DNA from: Candidatus Paraluminiphilus aquimaris
GTDB taxonomy: Bacteria > Pseudomonadota > Gammaproteobacteria > Pseudomonadales > Halieaceae
Direction of reading: 5' to 3'
Length of the DNA stretch: 64,000 bases
Assembly (NCBI RefSeq): GCF_026230195.1
Contig: NZ_CP036501.1
Span: 248,001-312,000 of the forward strand
Position 1 is the stretch's first letter, and each line of letters starts with the position of its first letter. Positions 51,550 through 60,449 of this stretch are shown piece by piece. The notes beneath the pieces were generated by a model. The model saw nothing but the letters and a program-made list of their open reading frames with translations. It searched no databases and was not told the DNA's origin. The position numbers and the translations under genes are program-made.

Positions 51550-53571
51550 ATGAAACCTGGATACCTAGCACCGCTTTTAATGCTGTTCTTCCTGGCTGCC
51601 TGCACAGCCGAAAAGACCCCCGAAACGGCGCAAGTGGGGACCCCATTGTCGCCGTGGCATTCCTTAACCGAAGAGGAAATTAAAACAGCGGCTGCAGCCT
51701 TAATCGGCCGCGAAGGTAATGCCATTGTCATCAATCGAATCAGCCTAAAAGAGCCGAATAAGCAGGCCGCAAAGGCGTGGCAATCGAACGAGCTGGCACA
51801 ACGTGGCGCAGACTTACTCTTCCGGTCCGGTAAATCCTCCTTTCGAGCAAGCTTTGATTTCGGCTCGAACACACTAAGCACGCCAACCCAGCTTACGACA
51901 GGTCAGTCCATGCTGGTGGGTGAGGAGCTCTTTGGAGCTGTTGAGAAAGTGAGTGCGTTGCCCCAAATAGTCGATGCAGTCAGCCAACGCGGCATTGACC
52001 CCGACTATGCCATTTGTCTTCCACGCACCATAGGGCGCTTTTATGCGGACATCGCCGATCCGATTAATGATCGAATGGCACGCTTTGACTGTTTCAACAT
52101 CCGGGGGCAAGGCGGCTTAGGTATTTTACCTACCACCAGCGCCTACGCACGCCCCATCGAAGGGCTCAGCGTGTTATTTGATGTCGAGGAAAACCGCGTC
52201 ATTGACATCACCGATACGTATGCGGGCGCCGAAGCTCCACCGGCTGACTTTGAGGTCCTCGAGCTCGATGAGGACACGCTCGACACCCGAACACCACTTC
52301 GACCTATTACCATTACACAGTCAGAAGGCCGCAATTTCAGTGTGAGCGGCAGTCAAATCGATTGGCAAGGTTGGCAATTCCACCTTCGCTTTGATCCGAG
52401 ACAAGGCACCGTCCTCAATAATATTGGCTACGTGAACGGGGAGACGTTTCGACCCATTGCCTACGAGATAGCCATGTCGGAAATGTTTGTGCCCTATCAG
52501 GATCCAGACACCCATTGGTTCTACCGCGCGTATTTCGACATGGGCGAGTATGGCTTTGGCAACATGGCAACCGAACTCAAGGGCAACGACTGCCCCGCTA
52601 ACGCCGTTTACCAAGATGTCGTATTACACACAGGAGGCGGCGATCCCGTTGCCGCGCCCAACCGTGTGTGCATTTTCGAATTCGACCCTGGCTACCCGAG
52701 TTGGCGTCACAGCGAATCGCTTCTTGAAGACGTGCCAGGGCTGGTTACGCACAACGCTCGACGCGCAACCAATTTAGTCGTTCGTATGGTCGCTGTAATA
52801 GGCAACTATGACTACTTCCAAGATTATATTTTTCAGCAAGATGGGCGAATAAGAATTCGCCTTATCTCAACGGGCATTGATGCCACGAAGGGCGTCTTCG
52901 CGAAATCGCTCAGTGACTCGGGTGCGCTCGACGAAACAGCGTACGGAACACTGATTGCACCTCTCCGTTTGGGCGTTAACCACGACCACTTCTTCAGCTA
53001 CCGAATCGATATGGATGTCGATGGCACAGAGAATAATTTTCTTCGGCAAAAACTCGTTGCCGAAACTCAACCCAGCGATGCGGCACGCCAAGGTATTTGG
53101 CGGGTCCAGACAGAACAGGTTGCGACAGAGCAAGCGGCACAGACCGTTATGCGTGTAGAAAAGCCTGCGCTTCTCACCTTTGCCAGTCACAGTACCGTGA
53201 ACCAGATGGGCTACCCCACTGCTTATCAACTCATGTTTCCAAACATTCGACCTTTGGTCACACCAGAGGATCCGATCTATCAGCGGGCTGGCTTTTTAAA
53301 GAATAATTTATGGGTGACTCGCTACCAGCCAGATGAAATTTTTTCAGCCGGTATTGCAGTCAATCAGTCGGAAAACGGTGTAGGTCTCCCTGTCTACGCC
53401 CAGGACAACGAGTCGATCGAAAACACAGATATCGTGGCCTGGCCCACAATCGGCTTTCATCACGTGCCGATGGCAGAGGATTGGCCGGTCATGCCGGCAA
53501 AAGTTGACGAAATCGTACTGAAACCGAGGAATTTCTTCGATCGTAACCCAGCGTTAGATGTTCCAAATTAA
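51550..53571 (+). CDS. Copper-containing amine oxidase, predicted lipoprotein
   Basis: 673 residues. The leader MKPGYLAPLLMLFFLAAC ends in a canonical lipobox (LAAC, lipidated C18). The quinone cofactor tyrosine is Y420 in VIGNYDYF, the N-Y-D/E signature. The catalytic base is D330 in YFDMGEYGFG. The copper ligands are H478 and H480 in VNHDHFFSYRID, plus H637 or H638 in GFHHVPMAEDWPVMP. All key residues are present, so it should oxidise primary amines to aldehyde, ammonia and hydrogen peroxide outside the cytoplasm. The substrate is unknown. The Shine-Dalgarno (gaggg) fits ATG 51550. Confidence 0.9.
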   Translation: MKPGYLAPLLMLFFLAACTAEKTPETAQVGTPLSPWHSLTEEEIKTAAAALIGREGNAIVINRISLKEPNKQAAKAWQSNELAQRGADLLFRSGKSSFRASFDFGSNTLSTPTQLTTGQSMLVGEELFGAVEKVSALPQIVDAVSQRGIDPDYAICLPRTIGRFYADIADPINDRMARFDCFNIRGQGGLGILPTTSAYARPIEGLSVLFDVEENRVIDITDTYAGAEAPPADFEVLELDEDTLDTRTPLRPITITQSEGRNFSVSGSQIDWQGWQFHLRFDPRQGTVLNNIGYVNGETFRPIAYEIAMSEMFVPYQDPDTHWFYRAYFDMGEYGFGNMATELKGNDCPANAVYQDVVLHTGGGDPVAAPNRVCIFEFDPGYPSWRHSESLLEDVPGLVTHNARRATNLVVRMVAVIGNYDYFQDYIFQQDGRIRIRLISTGIDATKGVFAKSLSDSGALDETAYGTLIAPLRLGVNHDHFFSYRIDMDVDGTENNFLRQKLVAETQPSDAARQGIWRVQTEQVATEQAAQTVMRVEKPALLTFASHSTVNQMGYPTAYQLMFPNIRPLVTPEDPIYQRAGFLKNNLWVTRYQPDEIFSAGIAVNQSENGVGLPVYAQDNESIENTDIVAWPTIGFHHVPMAEDWPVMPAKVDEIVLKPRNFFDRNPALDVPN

Positions 53572-53690
53572 AGTGCTTGCTCGCACAACTGCCGAGACGC
53601 CACTTGGTTGTGAAGGCTCTGTGAGGTCGGTGACTCAGCCCTTGGTGCTTCGATACACTGAGCACGCTTTCAGACTCAAACGAGAGACGC

Positions 53691-54530
53691 ATGCCAAACA
53701 TTAAACTGAAACAGATTTTTCGTTATCCAGTGAAGTCCATGCTGGGCGAATCGTTGACCACCGTCACCCTTGGCGAAAAGGGAATTGAGGGTGACCGAGC
53801 CTGGGCCACCCGCGATGAAGTCCGAGGCGGCATTAGGGGCGCTAAGAAACTCCCTCAACTTATGTCCTTTCAGGCCACATCAGTGTCCGGAAACACCGCA
53901 GAAATTACCGCCCCCGACGGCGAGACCTGCCAAACCAACACCGATGCGATCAACGGGTGGCTATCAGAAAAGCTCAGTCATGACGTCACGCTATGGCCAA
54001 TCATGCCCGCAGACAACCTAGACCACTATCGTCGCGGCGCACCCGACTCTGAAGATTTCGAACAAGAGTTACGCGAATTATTCGGTCGACTTCCCGACGA
54101 GCCATTGCCCGACTTGAGTGCCTTTGCCGAGGTCCTAGAATTCGAATCGCCGCCCGGCACCTATTTCGATGCGTTTCCTATCATGCTGATGACCCAGCAG
54201 TCCCTAGATACACTAAACCAACGCGCACCTGGCTCAACATTTGATCAGCGCCGCTTTCGTGCCAATCTCCTGCTCGAGGTTGAAGGTTCTAATGAACCGT
54301 TCCCCGAGCAGGCGTGGATTGGCAAGGAACTGCATATCGGTGATGTGGTTTTAAAAATTATCGACACCTGCCCGCGCTGCTCCATGACCACCCACGCTAC
54401 GGCAGAACTCCCCCGCGATACTGACGTCATGCGGCATTTAGTGGCAGAGGCGGAGGGCAACCTTGGGGTATATGCCAAAGTGGTACGTGCGGGTGCTGTC
54501 GCAGTTAATCAGTCCATTACGCTCGCTTAG
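53691..54530 (+). CDS. MOSC-domain molybdenum-cofactor-binding protein, YcbX/mARC-like
   Basis: 279 residues. The N-terminal MOSC_N beta-barrel starts with LKQIFRYPVKSMLGESL and TLGEKGIEGDRAWAT. The MOSC domain proper covers about 140-275 and includes RFRANLLLEV and DTCPRCSMTTHATAELP, whose cysteine is the expected Mo-binding position. Unlike E. coli YcbX there is no C-terminal ferredoxin domain, so a separate electron donor would be needed. The likely role is reduction of N-hydroxylated compounds, or another Mo-cofactor reaction. The gene is convergent with the PhoX-like gene. Confidence 0.88.
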   Translation: MPNIKLKQIFRYPVKSMLGESLTTVTLGEKGIEGDRAWATRDEVRGGIRGAKKLPQLMSFQATSVSGNTAEITAPDGETCQTNTDAINGWLSEKLSHDVTLWPIMPADNLDHYRRGAPDSEDFEQELRELFGRLPDEPLPDLSAFAEVLEFESPPGTYFDAFPIMLMTQQSLDTLNQRAPGSTFDQRRFRANLLLEVEGSNEPFPEQAWIGKELHIGDVVLKIIDTCPRCSMTTHATAELPRDTDVMRHLVAEAEGNLGVYAKVVRAGAVAVNQSITLA

Positions 54531-54553
54531 CGTCTTATGCTGGACTGTCCAAC

Positions 54554-55900
54554 TCAAGCAGTTAGGTCAATCACTCCCGCGTTAAACTGATCCCAAGGAC
54601 CGGTAATCGCTAGTGTCTTAGTCGGCGAATAGACGTTTACAAACAGCACGTTGCCATCGGGTGAAAAACACGCCCCTGCCATTTCAGTCTGAAGATTTAA
54701 TCGGGCGAGCGGATAAGCATAGCCATCGGTTGTAATGCCGCGCAGGTAATTATCGACTCTGGCCGTGTACTGGTCCTCACAAACAATTAGGTGTCCGTTG
54801 GGCGCGACCGTCAGATTATCGCCAAAATTAAATTGATTGTGGGAAACACTCTCAAAAAAGAGCGCTATTTGATCCGTCTCACCGGAGGCACTGAGCGAAA
54901 GTTTGAAGATCTGCCCAAGCCCAGCCTGACCACCACTTGTTGAGCAAAAATACGCTTCGGCATTTCCCATGTGAATGCCCTCACCTCTCGCAATCAAGCT
55001 CGCACCTCTTGCTGCAGCGCGCATTCGGAGATCGTCTTTAGGGGAGTCGACACCGTCGAGATCCAACCAGCGCACCGTCGCGGGTATCGCTTGCTCTACC
55101 TGCTGACCGGACCAGTTCCTCAAATCGGGAATCCCTACCACCTGCATGGCCTGTAACCGGCCGCCCTCTGAAAGCGTCCCTGGGACGTGCGGCTTGAACC
55201 GATAGAGAACACTGTCATCTCGATCTTCAGTGAGGTAAACAAAACCTGTAGCGGGGTCGACACAGGCAGCCTCATGGTTAAAACGTCCCATCGCTGATAG
55301 CTGTGTGGGTGCACTCAGACCTCGTGCATTAGCAGGAACCTCGAAAACCCAACCGTGGGAGCGGTCGAGACCCTCGCCGAACATCGCCCCAGGCCCGGCT
55401 GTTGACTCTTCACACGTAAGCCAACTGCCCCAAGGCGTTACGCCGCCCGAACAATTTCGTAGGGTGCCTCCCAGCGAGCGAAATTGATCGCGCACCTTAA
55501 GCGACTTAGCATCCAGTACAACATGGGTGGTACCGCCCGGAATGTACCTGCCGTCTTTCTTGCCAAATCCTTTAAAGAATTCACCGCCTGAGTCATCCGT
55601 GGCGATAAGTTCGTGATTGCGCACCAAGGCGAGGCGGCCATCATCCAGCTCGAAACAGCCCATGCCGTCGGCTTTATCGGGCACGCTTGCGCCATCGGTC
55701 ATTTCGTCACCGAAACTGGAGATAATCCGATAGCTAAACCCATTAGGCAGGTCGAGAAGTCCGCGAGGGTCAGGCACCAAATTGCCGTAGCCGATCGCGC
55801 GCGAGAAAGGCTGATTGGGTAGGGGGCGAGTCACGCACCCACTGGCCGACAAGGCCAAAAACGCCATGCTCGTCGCGTTTAAAAAAGTACGTCTTTTCAT
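54554..55900 (-). CDS. PhoX-family (DUF839) protein, exported
   Basis: 448 residues. The N-terminus MKRRTFLNATSMAFLALSASGC has a Tat-type RRTFL motif and a lipoprotein-like cysteine, so Tat export with lipid attachment is plausible. The body shows PhoX blocks: FSYRIISSFGDEMTDG, PDKADGMGCFELDDGRLALVRNHE (with the HE motif), GGTLRNCSGGVTPWGSWLTCEES, GRFNHEAACVDPATGFVYLTEDRDDSVLYRF, and the late APNGHLIVCEDQ and ACFSPDGNVLFVNVYSP. PhoX enzymes are calcium- or iron-dependent alkaline phosphatases, but DUF839 includes members without shown activity. Monocistronic, on the minus strand. Confidence 0.85.
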   Translation of the reverse strand: MKRRTFLNATSMAFLALSASGCVTRPLPNQPFSRAIGYGNLVPDPRGLLDLPNGFSYRIISSFGDEMTDGASVPDKADGMGCFELDDGRLALVRNHELIATDDSGGEFFKGFGKKDGRYIPGGTTHVVLDAKSLKVRDQFRSLGGTLRNCSGGVTPWGSWLTCEESTAGPGAMFGEGLDRSHGWVFEVPANARGLSAPTQLSAMGRFNHEAACVDPATGFVYLTEDRDDSVLYRFKPHVPGTLSEGGRLQAMQVVGIPDLRNWSGQQVEQAIPATVRWLDLDGVDSPKDDLRMRAAARGASLIARGEGIHMGNAEAYFCSTSGGQAGLGQIFKLSLSASGETDQIALFFESVSHNQFNFGDNLTVAPNGHLIVCEDQYTARVDNYLRGITTDGYAYPLARLNLQTEMAGACFSPDGNVLFVNVYSPTKTLAITGPWDQFNAGVIDLTA

Positions 55901-55983
55901 AGTCTTGTTTGATTCACCGCTGCGACCCTGCCACGCGGCTAAAGACTAGCAAACATTGAGCACTAACACCCACACGCAGTGGG

Positions 55984-56877
55984 CTAGCTTGTCTCCCTAC
56001 CCGCCCAATTATCAGGCCAGCTATTCTCAACTTCGAGAAGGTGTTTGAACAAGGCGCGCACTCGAGCACTCTGCCGCAAATCTTTGTGATAGAGCAGCCA
56101 GACATATCGGAAAGGGACACTCTCCGTCTGAGGCAGACGAACGACATCATCTAAATCTGAGACCGTACAACAGGGTAGCGCCGCCACACCCATTTGATTC
56201 GCTACGGCACCCAATCTCGGTATCACGCCGTCAACAGAATGCTTAACTCTGATACCAAGCTCTGACTGGGTCGGGAGTTCAGTCGGTAATGCCTCGGCCG
56301 TATCGATAAGGGTTAGTTCCCGCTTCCCGAGTCGGGCGTCCGCTAACAGCTGTTTGTGGACGTATAAGCCCACGGAAAGCAGACCTAATTTCACACCAAC
56401 AATGTCCTTCGGCGGGCGTTGATCGATCTTCAGCCCGCGTACCGCAAAGTCCGCCTCTCGTCTCGAAAGGTCGACGTTTTCATTAGATGACTTGACGTCT
56501 AATTGGATACGCGGATAGGTCTTGGAGAAGTCATGGAGCTTCTCAAAAAGAAGACGGTTCATGGGCTGAAAATCTGCGATCGATACTTTCAGCTTCCCCG
56601 CTAGGAGTGCATCTCTGCCGGTAAGCCGCAGCTGCCCGTCAGAGATGGTGTCCTCTACCGTCTTTGCGATTGGCAACAGCTCCTCACAAAGCGCTGTTGC
56701 CAGGAGGCCATCGGGTGTTCGATCAAAAAGGCGTCCTTCAATGGCTGCTTCCAGCGTTTCCAGACGCCTTGCTATGGTGCTGTTACTCACGCCCAGTGCA
56801 GATGCCGCCATGCGCGTGGAGCCGTGCCGACTGCAGGCCAACACCACTTTTAAATCATCCCAACTGAGCTCCTGCAT
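55984..56877 (-). CDS. LysR-family transcriptional regulator
   Basis: 297 residues. The winged helix-turn-helix is at residues 5-64: LSWDDLKVVLACSRHGSTRMAASALGVSNSTIARRLETLEAAIEGRLFDRTPDG. The substrate-binding domain begins with LKVSIADFQPMNRLLFEKLHDFSKTYPRIQLDV and contains ADFAVRG. The W-D-D-L and STRMAA variants differ from the common F-x-x-V-A pattern, and the subgroup is unclear. It starts 12 bp after the stop of the small exported-protein gene (56890) in the same orientation, so they probably share one transcript. Its targets are unknown. Confidence 0.88.
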   Translation of the reverse strand: MQELSWDDLKVVLACSRHGSTRMAASALGVSNSTIARRLETLEAAIEGRLFDRTPDGLLATALCEELLPIAKTVEDTISDGQLRLTGRDALLAGKLKVSIADFQPMNRLLFEKLHDFSKTYPRIQLDVKSSNENVDLSRREADFAVRGLKIDQRPPKDIVGVKLGLLSVGLYVHKQLLADARLGKRELTLIDTAEALPTELPTQSELGIRVKHSVDGVIPRLGAVANQMGVAALPCCTVSDLDDVVRLPQTESVPFRYVWLLYHKDLRQSARVRALFKHLLEVENSWPDNWAGRETS

Positions 56878-56889
56878 AGTTACCCTTAC

Positions 56890-57180
56890 TTACGAGAGCG
56901 GTGCGCCTTCTTTGTCGGTCAAAACAAATGCACCGTCTGCGACTTTACACAACACGCGCTGGCGTGAAGCGCCATCGGGTACCACCGATAATTTAACGGT
57001 AAGCGTCCCTTTGTACTTTTTGCTTCCCTTCATTTTGATGCGTGTTTCGCTACCAAATTTCTCACGAACCTCAGCCTTGCACTGCCCATAGGCTTCGTTG
57101 ACCGAGGTAGCCGCGCTTGCGTCGAAACTAAGACCCAAAGATACGAGGCCTACCATTAATACCGCTTTGAAGTTTTCCAT
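56890..57180 (-). CDS. Small exported protein, full-length copy of a duplicated gene
   Basis: 96 residues from ATG 57180, chosen because aaggagc lies 8 bases upstream; an earlier start (57225) has no such site. Signal peptide MENFKAVLMVGLVSLGLSFDASA. The mature protein has two cysteines (in YGQCKAEV and VLCKVADG) that could form a disulfide, and a lysine-rich middle (RIKMKGSKKYKGTLTVKLSV). The family is unknown. The 5' end and promoter are repeated as a truncated copy in front of sppA (3693-3950). It is followed 12 bp later by the LysR gene. Confidence 0.75.
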   Translation of the reverse strand: MENFKAVLMVGLVSLGLSFDASAATSVNEAYGQCKAEVREKFGSETRIKMKGSKKYKGTLTVKLSVVPDGASRQRVLCKVADGAFVLTDKEGAPLS

Positions 57181-57320
57181 TTTCAGCTGCTCCTTAATTA
57201 GCGTCACTACGGATGACGGTGGCAAGGATACGCGTGTACGAGCGGCTTAGCGTGTAACGAAATCGCTCTCGCCCGCTCCAAAAATGGAACACTGAATGCC
57301 TCATAGACGTAAAGTGTAAG
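57081..57320. repeat. Ancient direct duplication, copy B (source-like)
   Basis: This covers the 5' coding part and promoter of the gene at 56890-57180. It aligns with 3693-3950 in the same orientation. It keeps a single copy of the unit that is tandemly repeated in copy A. Confidence 0.75.
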
Positions 57321-57422
57321 ATATTAATAATAGAATGGATGTGATTAATGCGGCCATCATTTATCTAAGCACCGTCTGCGACCTATCAAGGGCACTCGCG
57401 TATAGCGCTAAAACGTGATTAG

Positions 57423-58112
57423 TCAGTTACCGAAATCGACGGTCAGCAACAGTCGGTGGGTGTTATCCGGCACACTGGGCGACCGGTGTACAACACCGAA
57501 GCCCTCATTACCCTCCCAGGCCTCACCTTTGAAAAGTGCGACATCACCTGTATTCAATTGTGCAATGTCACGATCTTGTTTGTAGAGGCCGCCTTGTCTA
57601 TTTTCGATCCCCGGCGTGACCGCACCCAGCTTTGACCGATCCGCTTTATCATTTGGCAACCACTCGGTGGCAATCCCAACGTAAGTCGTGATCAGTCTGC
57701 AAGGCACGCGGTCGACATGAAATTTCGGACACATCTGGCCTTGCAGCGCCGTTAAGCGGAAGCCGACACGAGGAAGCTCAAAGAGCACACAAAACATCTC
57801 TACCAGCTCTGCCATATCCTTCACTAAGGGGGAGCCCTGATCGACACGCAACGCGGATATGATTGACTGCTGAATCGTCTCGGGAGACGCCATAAGGCTG
57901 AGCTGCAACGTCGGATCTCTTTCGAGCCATTTTGCGGATTCAGACCGGCATTCACCGTCGAGCTTGCGACGCCAGATTGCAAGATTTGTATCCGAGCCGT
58001 AGATCTGAGTTAAAACTGACAGATCATTCGATGCGACGGCGCCTTTTGACGGTTGATCTATTGCAACAGCCGCGTAGTCACCTGTTGAGGCCTGACTAAC
58101 ATTCGCCTGCAT
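57423..58112 (-). CDS. DUF1826 protein, partner of COG0523
   Basis: 229 residues from ATG 58112, whose A and T overlap the TAA of the COG0523 gene (TAATG); this favours coupling over the longer frame starting at 58157. Recognisable blocks are LAIWRRKL, VDQGSPLVKDMAELVEMFCVLFELPRVGFRLTALQGQMCPKFHVDRVPCRLITTYVGIATEWLP, LNTGDVALFKGEAW and VHRSPSVPDNTHRLLLTVDFG. The HVD and VHRSP pieces resemble the fold of cupin-like oxygenases, unproven. DUF1826 genes are often found with COG0523 zinc GTPases, as here. The biochemical role is unknown. Confidence 0.85.
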   Translation of the reverse strand: MQANVSQASTGDYAAVAIDQPSKGAVASNDLSVLTQIYGSDTNLAIWRRKLDGECRSESAKWLERDPTLQLSLMASPETIQQSIISALRVDQGSPLVKDMAELVEMFCVLFELPRVGFRLTALQGQMCPKFHVDRVPCRLITTYVGIATEWLPNDKADRSKLGAVTPGIENRQGGLYKQDRDIAQLNTGDVALFKGEAWEGNEGFGVVHRSPSVPDNTHRLLLTVDFGN

Positions 58113-59317
58113 TAGGCGCCCTCCCACACAGGAAAGGGATCGGGCAAGGTTTCCCAAAATTGGCGGCCCGCAAACATTTCTTCGTCATTGAGCAGACAGT
58201 CATCCAAAGCGCTGCGAACGCTCGGCTCATCAAGCCCCTGACCAATAAATACCAACTCTTGACGCATATCACCAAAAGGCTCTTCCCAACTCTTCTCAAT
58301 GCTGGCTAGGTATTCAGGGTCATCGGGCCAGCGCGACCGAGGTACTGCGGACCAAAACATGCCCCCAAACCCATAACGGGCAATACCCCCGGCCTGACTC
58401 CACTGACCCGCAAACTCAGGCCGAGTCGCCAACCAAAAGTAGCCTTTTGATCGGAGCAACTTCCCGTAACGCTCGGTACCGTGGAGAAACGCGAAGAATT
58501 TTTCCGGATGAAACGGTCTTCGCGCCTGGTAGCTAAAACTGGAAATACCGTACTCTTCGGTTTCAGGTACGTGCTCACCCCGTATTTCTGCCAGCCACCC
58601 CGGTGCTTGCTGCGCGCGTTCAAAATCAAAACTGCCTGTACTCAGAACGGCATCGACATCGACGTTGCCGTTTGCAATAGGAATGATCTGGGCGTGCGTA
58701 TTCAGCGTTTTCAGTATGGCTTCTAATCGGCTGACATCTTCACTCGACGCCAGGTCCGTTTTGCTCACTAAAATTACGTCGGCAAACTCAACCTGATCAA
58801 CCAGCAGGTCAGCAACGCTCCGCTCATCCTCATCGCCGAGCGACTCCTGTGTATCCTGCAAGTATTTAGCTTCTTCGTAATCTTTCAGGAAATTGACCGC
58901 ATCGACCACCGTGACCATCGTGTCAAGGTCGGCCACATCAGACAGTGATACCCCGTCCTCGTCGGCAAAGGTAAATGTCTCGGCCACAGGGAGCGGCTCA
59001 GAAATCCCTGTCGACTCAATTACCAAGTAGTCGAAGCGCCCAGCCTTTGCCAGATTATTAACTTCCTCCAGCAGGTCTTCTCGGAGGGTGCAACAGATGC
59101 AGCCATTACTCATCTCCACCAGTTTTTCTTCACTGCGATTTAATGACACTTCATTTTGAACCACCGCAGAGTCGATATTGATCTCACTCATGTCATTGAC
59201 GATAACTGCAACCCGCTTACCGTCGCGATTGTTCAAAATGTGACTGAGAACCGTTGTTTTTCCAGCGCCGAGAAACCCTGAAAGAACGGTTACCGGTAAC
59301 TTCTTCATCATTCCCAT
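58112..59317 (-). CDS. COG0523 (CobW-like) GTPase, putative zinc metallochaperone
   Basis: 401 residues from ATG 59317, which has an agagga Shine-Dalgarno; a TTG at 59326 would be an alternative. The P-loop is [14 protein letters not shown] (G14-K20-T21). The metal-binding C73-I-C75-C76 motif lies in [11 protein letters not shown], and the switch [17 protein letters not shown] is present, followed by the CobW C-terminal domain ([11 protein letters not shown]). COG0523 proteins deliver zinc to targets under scarcity. An operator similar to that upstream of zur is at 59357-59371, so Zur regulation is likely. DUF1826 overlaps downstream. Confidence 0.93.
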   Translation of the reverse strand: MGMMKKLPVTVLSGFLGAGKTTVLSHILNNRDGKRVAVIVNDMSEINIDSAVVQNEVSLNRSEEKLVEMSNGCICCTLREDLLEEVNNLAKAGRFDYLVIESTGISEPLPVAETFTFADEDGVSLSDVADLDTMVTVVDAVNFLKDYEEAKYLQDTQESLGDEDERSVADLLVDQVEFADVILVSKTDLASSEDVSRLEAILKTLNTHAQIIPIANGNVDVDAVLSTGSFDFERAQQAPGWLAEIRGEHVPETEEYGISSFSYQARRPFHPEKFFAFLHGTERYGKLLRSKGYFWLATRPEFAGQWSQAGGIARYGFGGMFWSAVPRSRWPDDPEYLASIEKSWEEPFGDMRQELVFIGQGLDEPSVRSALDDCLLNDEEMFAGRQFWETLPDPFPVWEGA

Positions 59318-59356
59318 CGCGGTCAATCCTCTACCTCGTATAACCCAAAAATTTAA

Positions 59357-59371
59357 TGATACAAAGTATCA
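59357..59371 (-). promoter_or_regulatory. Putative Zur operator 1 (COG0523-DUF1826 operon)
   Basis: Perfect palindrome TGATAC-aaa-GTATCA in an AATGATAC context, 40 bp upstream of the COG0523 start. Its left half recurs upstream of zur (60306-60320). Confidence 0.65.
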
Positions 59372-59406
59372 ATATGGAGCCAAAAAAATAGCTTAGCCAA
59401 GTAGCG

Positions 59407-59814
59407 TTAAGAGGGGCTATGGCAATCCAACGAACGACAGGTTCGCATATTGGCGATATGACTCGCGGCAATGATTGATGCGCCAACGATCGTCATCGGC
59501 GTCTCAAGCGCCTCAGTCCCCACCAGAAGCGGAAACAGCAAAATAGCGATACCCAGGACCCCCAAAGCCAATATCCAAAATCGTTTATGGCTTCCACAAC
59601 CCATTGTCAGGGCAAACATACTGACCGGCACTGCAAACATAACCGCGAGTTGATGCACCCACTCCTGCGCAAAATAGCTGACTAACACGCTTGGAAAGAG
59701 CACGAGTGCAACGGGCAGGAGCAAGCAGTGGACAAGACATACAACAGATAAGCCGATCGCCGCAGAGTCAGCGTTCGCCCGAGACAGGAAACTAGCGTTA
59801 CTAAACATATTCAT
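59407..59814 (-). CDS. MerC-family membrane protein
   Basis: 135 residues, four predicted membrane helices. The MerC-like features are C26 and C30 in the first helix (VVCLVHCLLLP), C73 in MGCGSH, and C126/C131 in the tail (RTCRSLDC). MerC proteins transport mercuric ions, but homologues next to zur are often part of zinc-limitation regulons; transport of zinc or another soft metal is therefore the better guess. It sits 15 bp downstream of zur on the same strand, so it is probably co-transcribed. No mer operon genes are nearby. Confidence 0.8.
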   Translation of the reverse strand: MNMFSNASFLSRANADSAAIGLSVVCLVHCLLLPVALVLFPSVLVSYFAQEWVHQLAVMFAVPVSMFALTMGCGSHKRFWILALGVLGIAILLFPLLVGTEALETPMTIVGASIIAASHIANMRTCRSLDCHSPS

Positions 59815-59829
59815 AAAACCACAATGCTC

Positions 59830-60288
59830 TTAACGGCATTCGCCGCAGACACCGGAAAATTCCAGTTGTCGGGAACTCAATTTAAACCCTTCGGCGCCTG
59901 CAACATGATTCAAAGAATCCATCATTGCCTCAGACATTTCGACTTCTTTTACGCGTGCACACTGATCACAGATTAGGAAATGGACTCGCTGAAAGTGCTT
60001 TGGGCAACAGTCAATGTGGGAGCATGCAATGTACTTTTTAGAACTTACCAACCGGTGAGCCAGTTGTTGATCAACCAAAAAATCGAGGATTCTATACATA
60101 GACATCGCGGGCATCGCTTCCTCGCGCTCTGCATTACATATCTCAAGCAATCCATAAGCGGATATGGGTTCTGATACTTCGACCAACGCCCGCAAGACTT
60201 GGCGCCTTAGTGGCGTAAGTCGCGAACCCCGATCGCGACAACGGCCCTCGGCTTTTGTAATCACAGACTCTAGATATGACACGTGCAT
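59830..60288 (-). CDS. zur: Fur-family regulator, Zur-like
   Basis: 152 residues. The DNA-binding winged helix contains RLTPLRRQVLRALVEVSEPISAYGLLE and AMPAMSMYRILDFLVDQQLAHRL. The structural zinc site is two CxxC pairs, C107/C110 (LICDQC) and C148/C151 (VCGEC). The sensing-site region contains H91, H98 and H103. The neighbours (COG0523, MerC, DUF1826) and the AMPAMSMYRILDFL pattern point to Zur rather than ferric Fur. GTG 60282 is a possible start because agaggg is placed better for it than for ATG 60288. An operator is at 60306-60320. Confidence 0.88.
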   Translation of the reverse strand: MHVSYLESVITKAEGRCRDRGSRLTPLRRQVLRALVEVSEPISAYGLLEICNAEREEAMPAMSMYRILDFLVDQQLAHRLVSSKKYIACSHIDCCPKHFQRVHFLICDQCARVKEVEMSEAMMDSLNHVAGAEGFKLSSRQLEFSGVCGECR

Positions 60289-60305
60289 CCCTCTTAATGC
60301 ACTAA

Positions 60306-60320
60306 TGATACATTATATCT
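60306..60320 (-). promoter_or_regulatory. Putative Zur operator 2 (autoregulation of zur-merC)
   Basis: TGATAC-att-ATATCT, sharing AATGATAC and TATC with the palindrome at 59357-59371. It is 18 bp upstream of the zur start. Confidence 0.55.
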
Positions 60321-60398
60321 TTAATGACAGAAACCGACATCGTACGGCGTCACTAGCGAGTACTCAGATGTAAAAGACCGGGTATGAATCGTAGCTAC

Positions 60399-60442
60399 TA
60401 ACGTTGAAGCAAAGCATGAGTAACGTTGAAGCAAAGCGTGAG
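60399..60442. repeat. 22-bp tandem duplication
   Basis: Two adjacent units, TAACGTTGAAGCAAAGCATGAG at 60399-60420 and its copy at 60421-60442, differ by one base (A/G at unit position 18). They lie in the non-coding gap just after the stop of the alpha/beta hydrolase gene (60450). Confidence 0.9.
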
Positions 60443-60449
60443 TGCCGAT

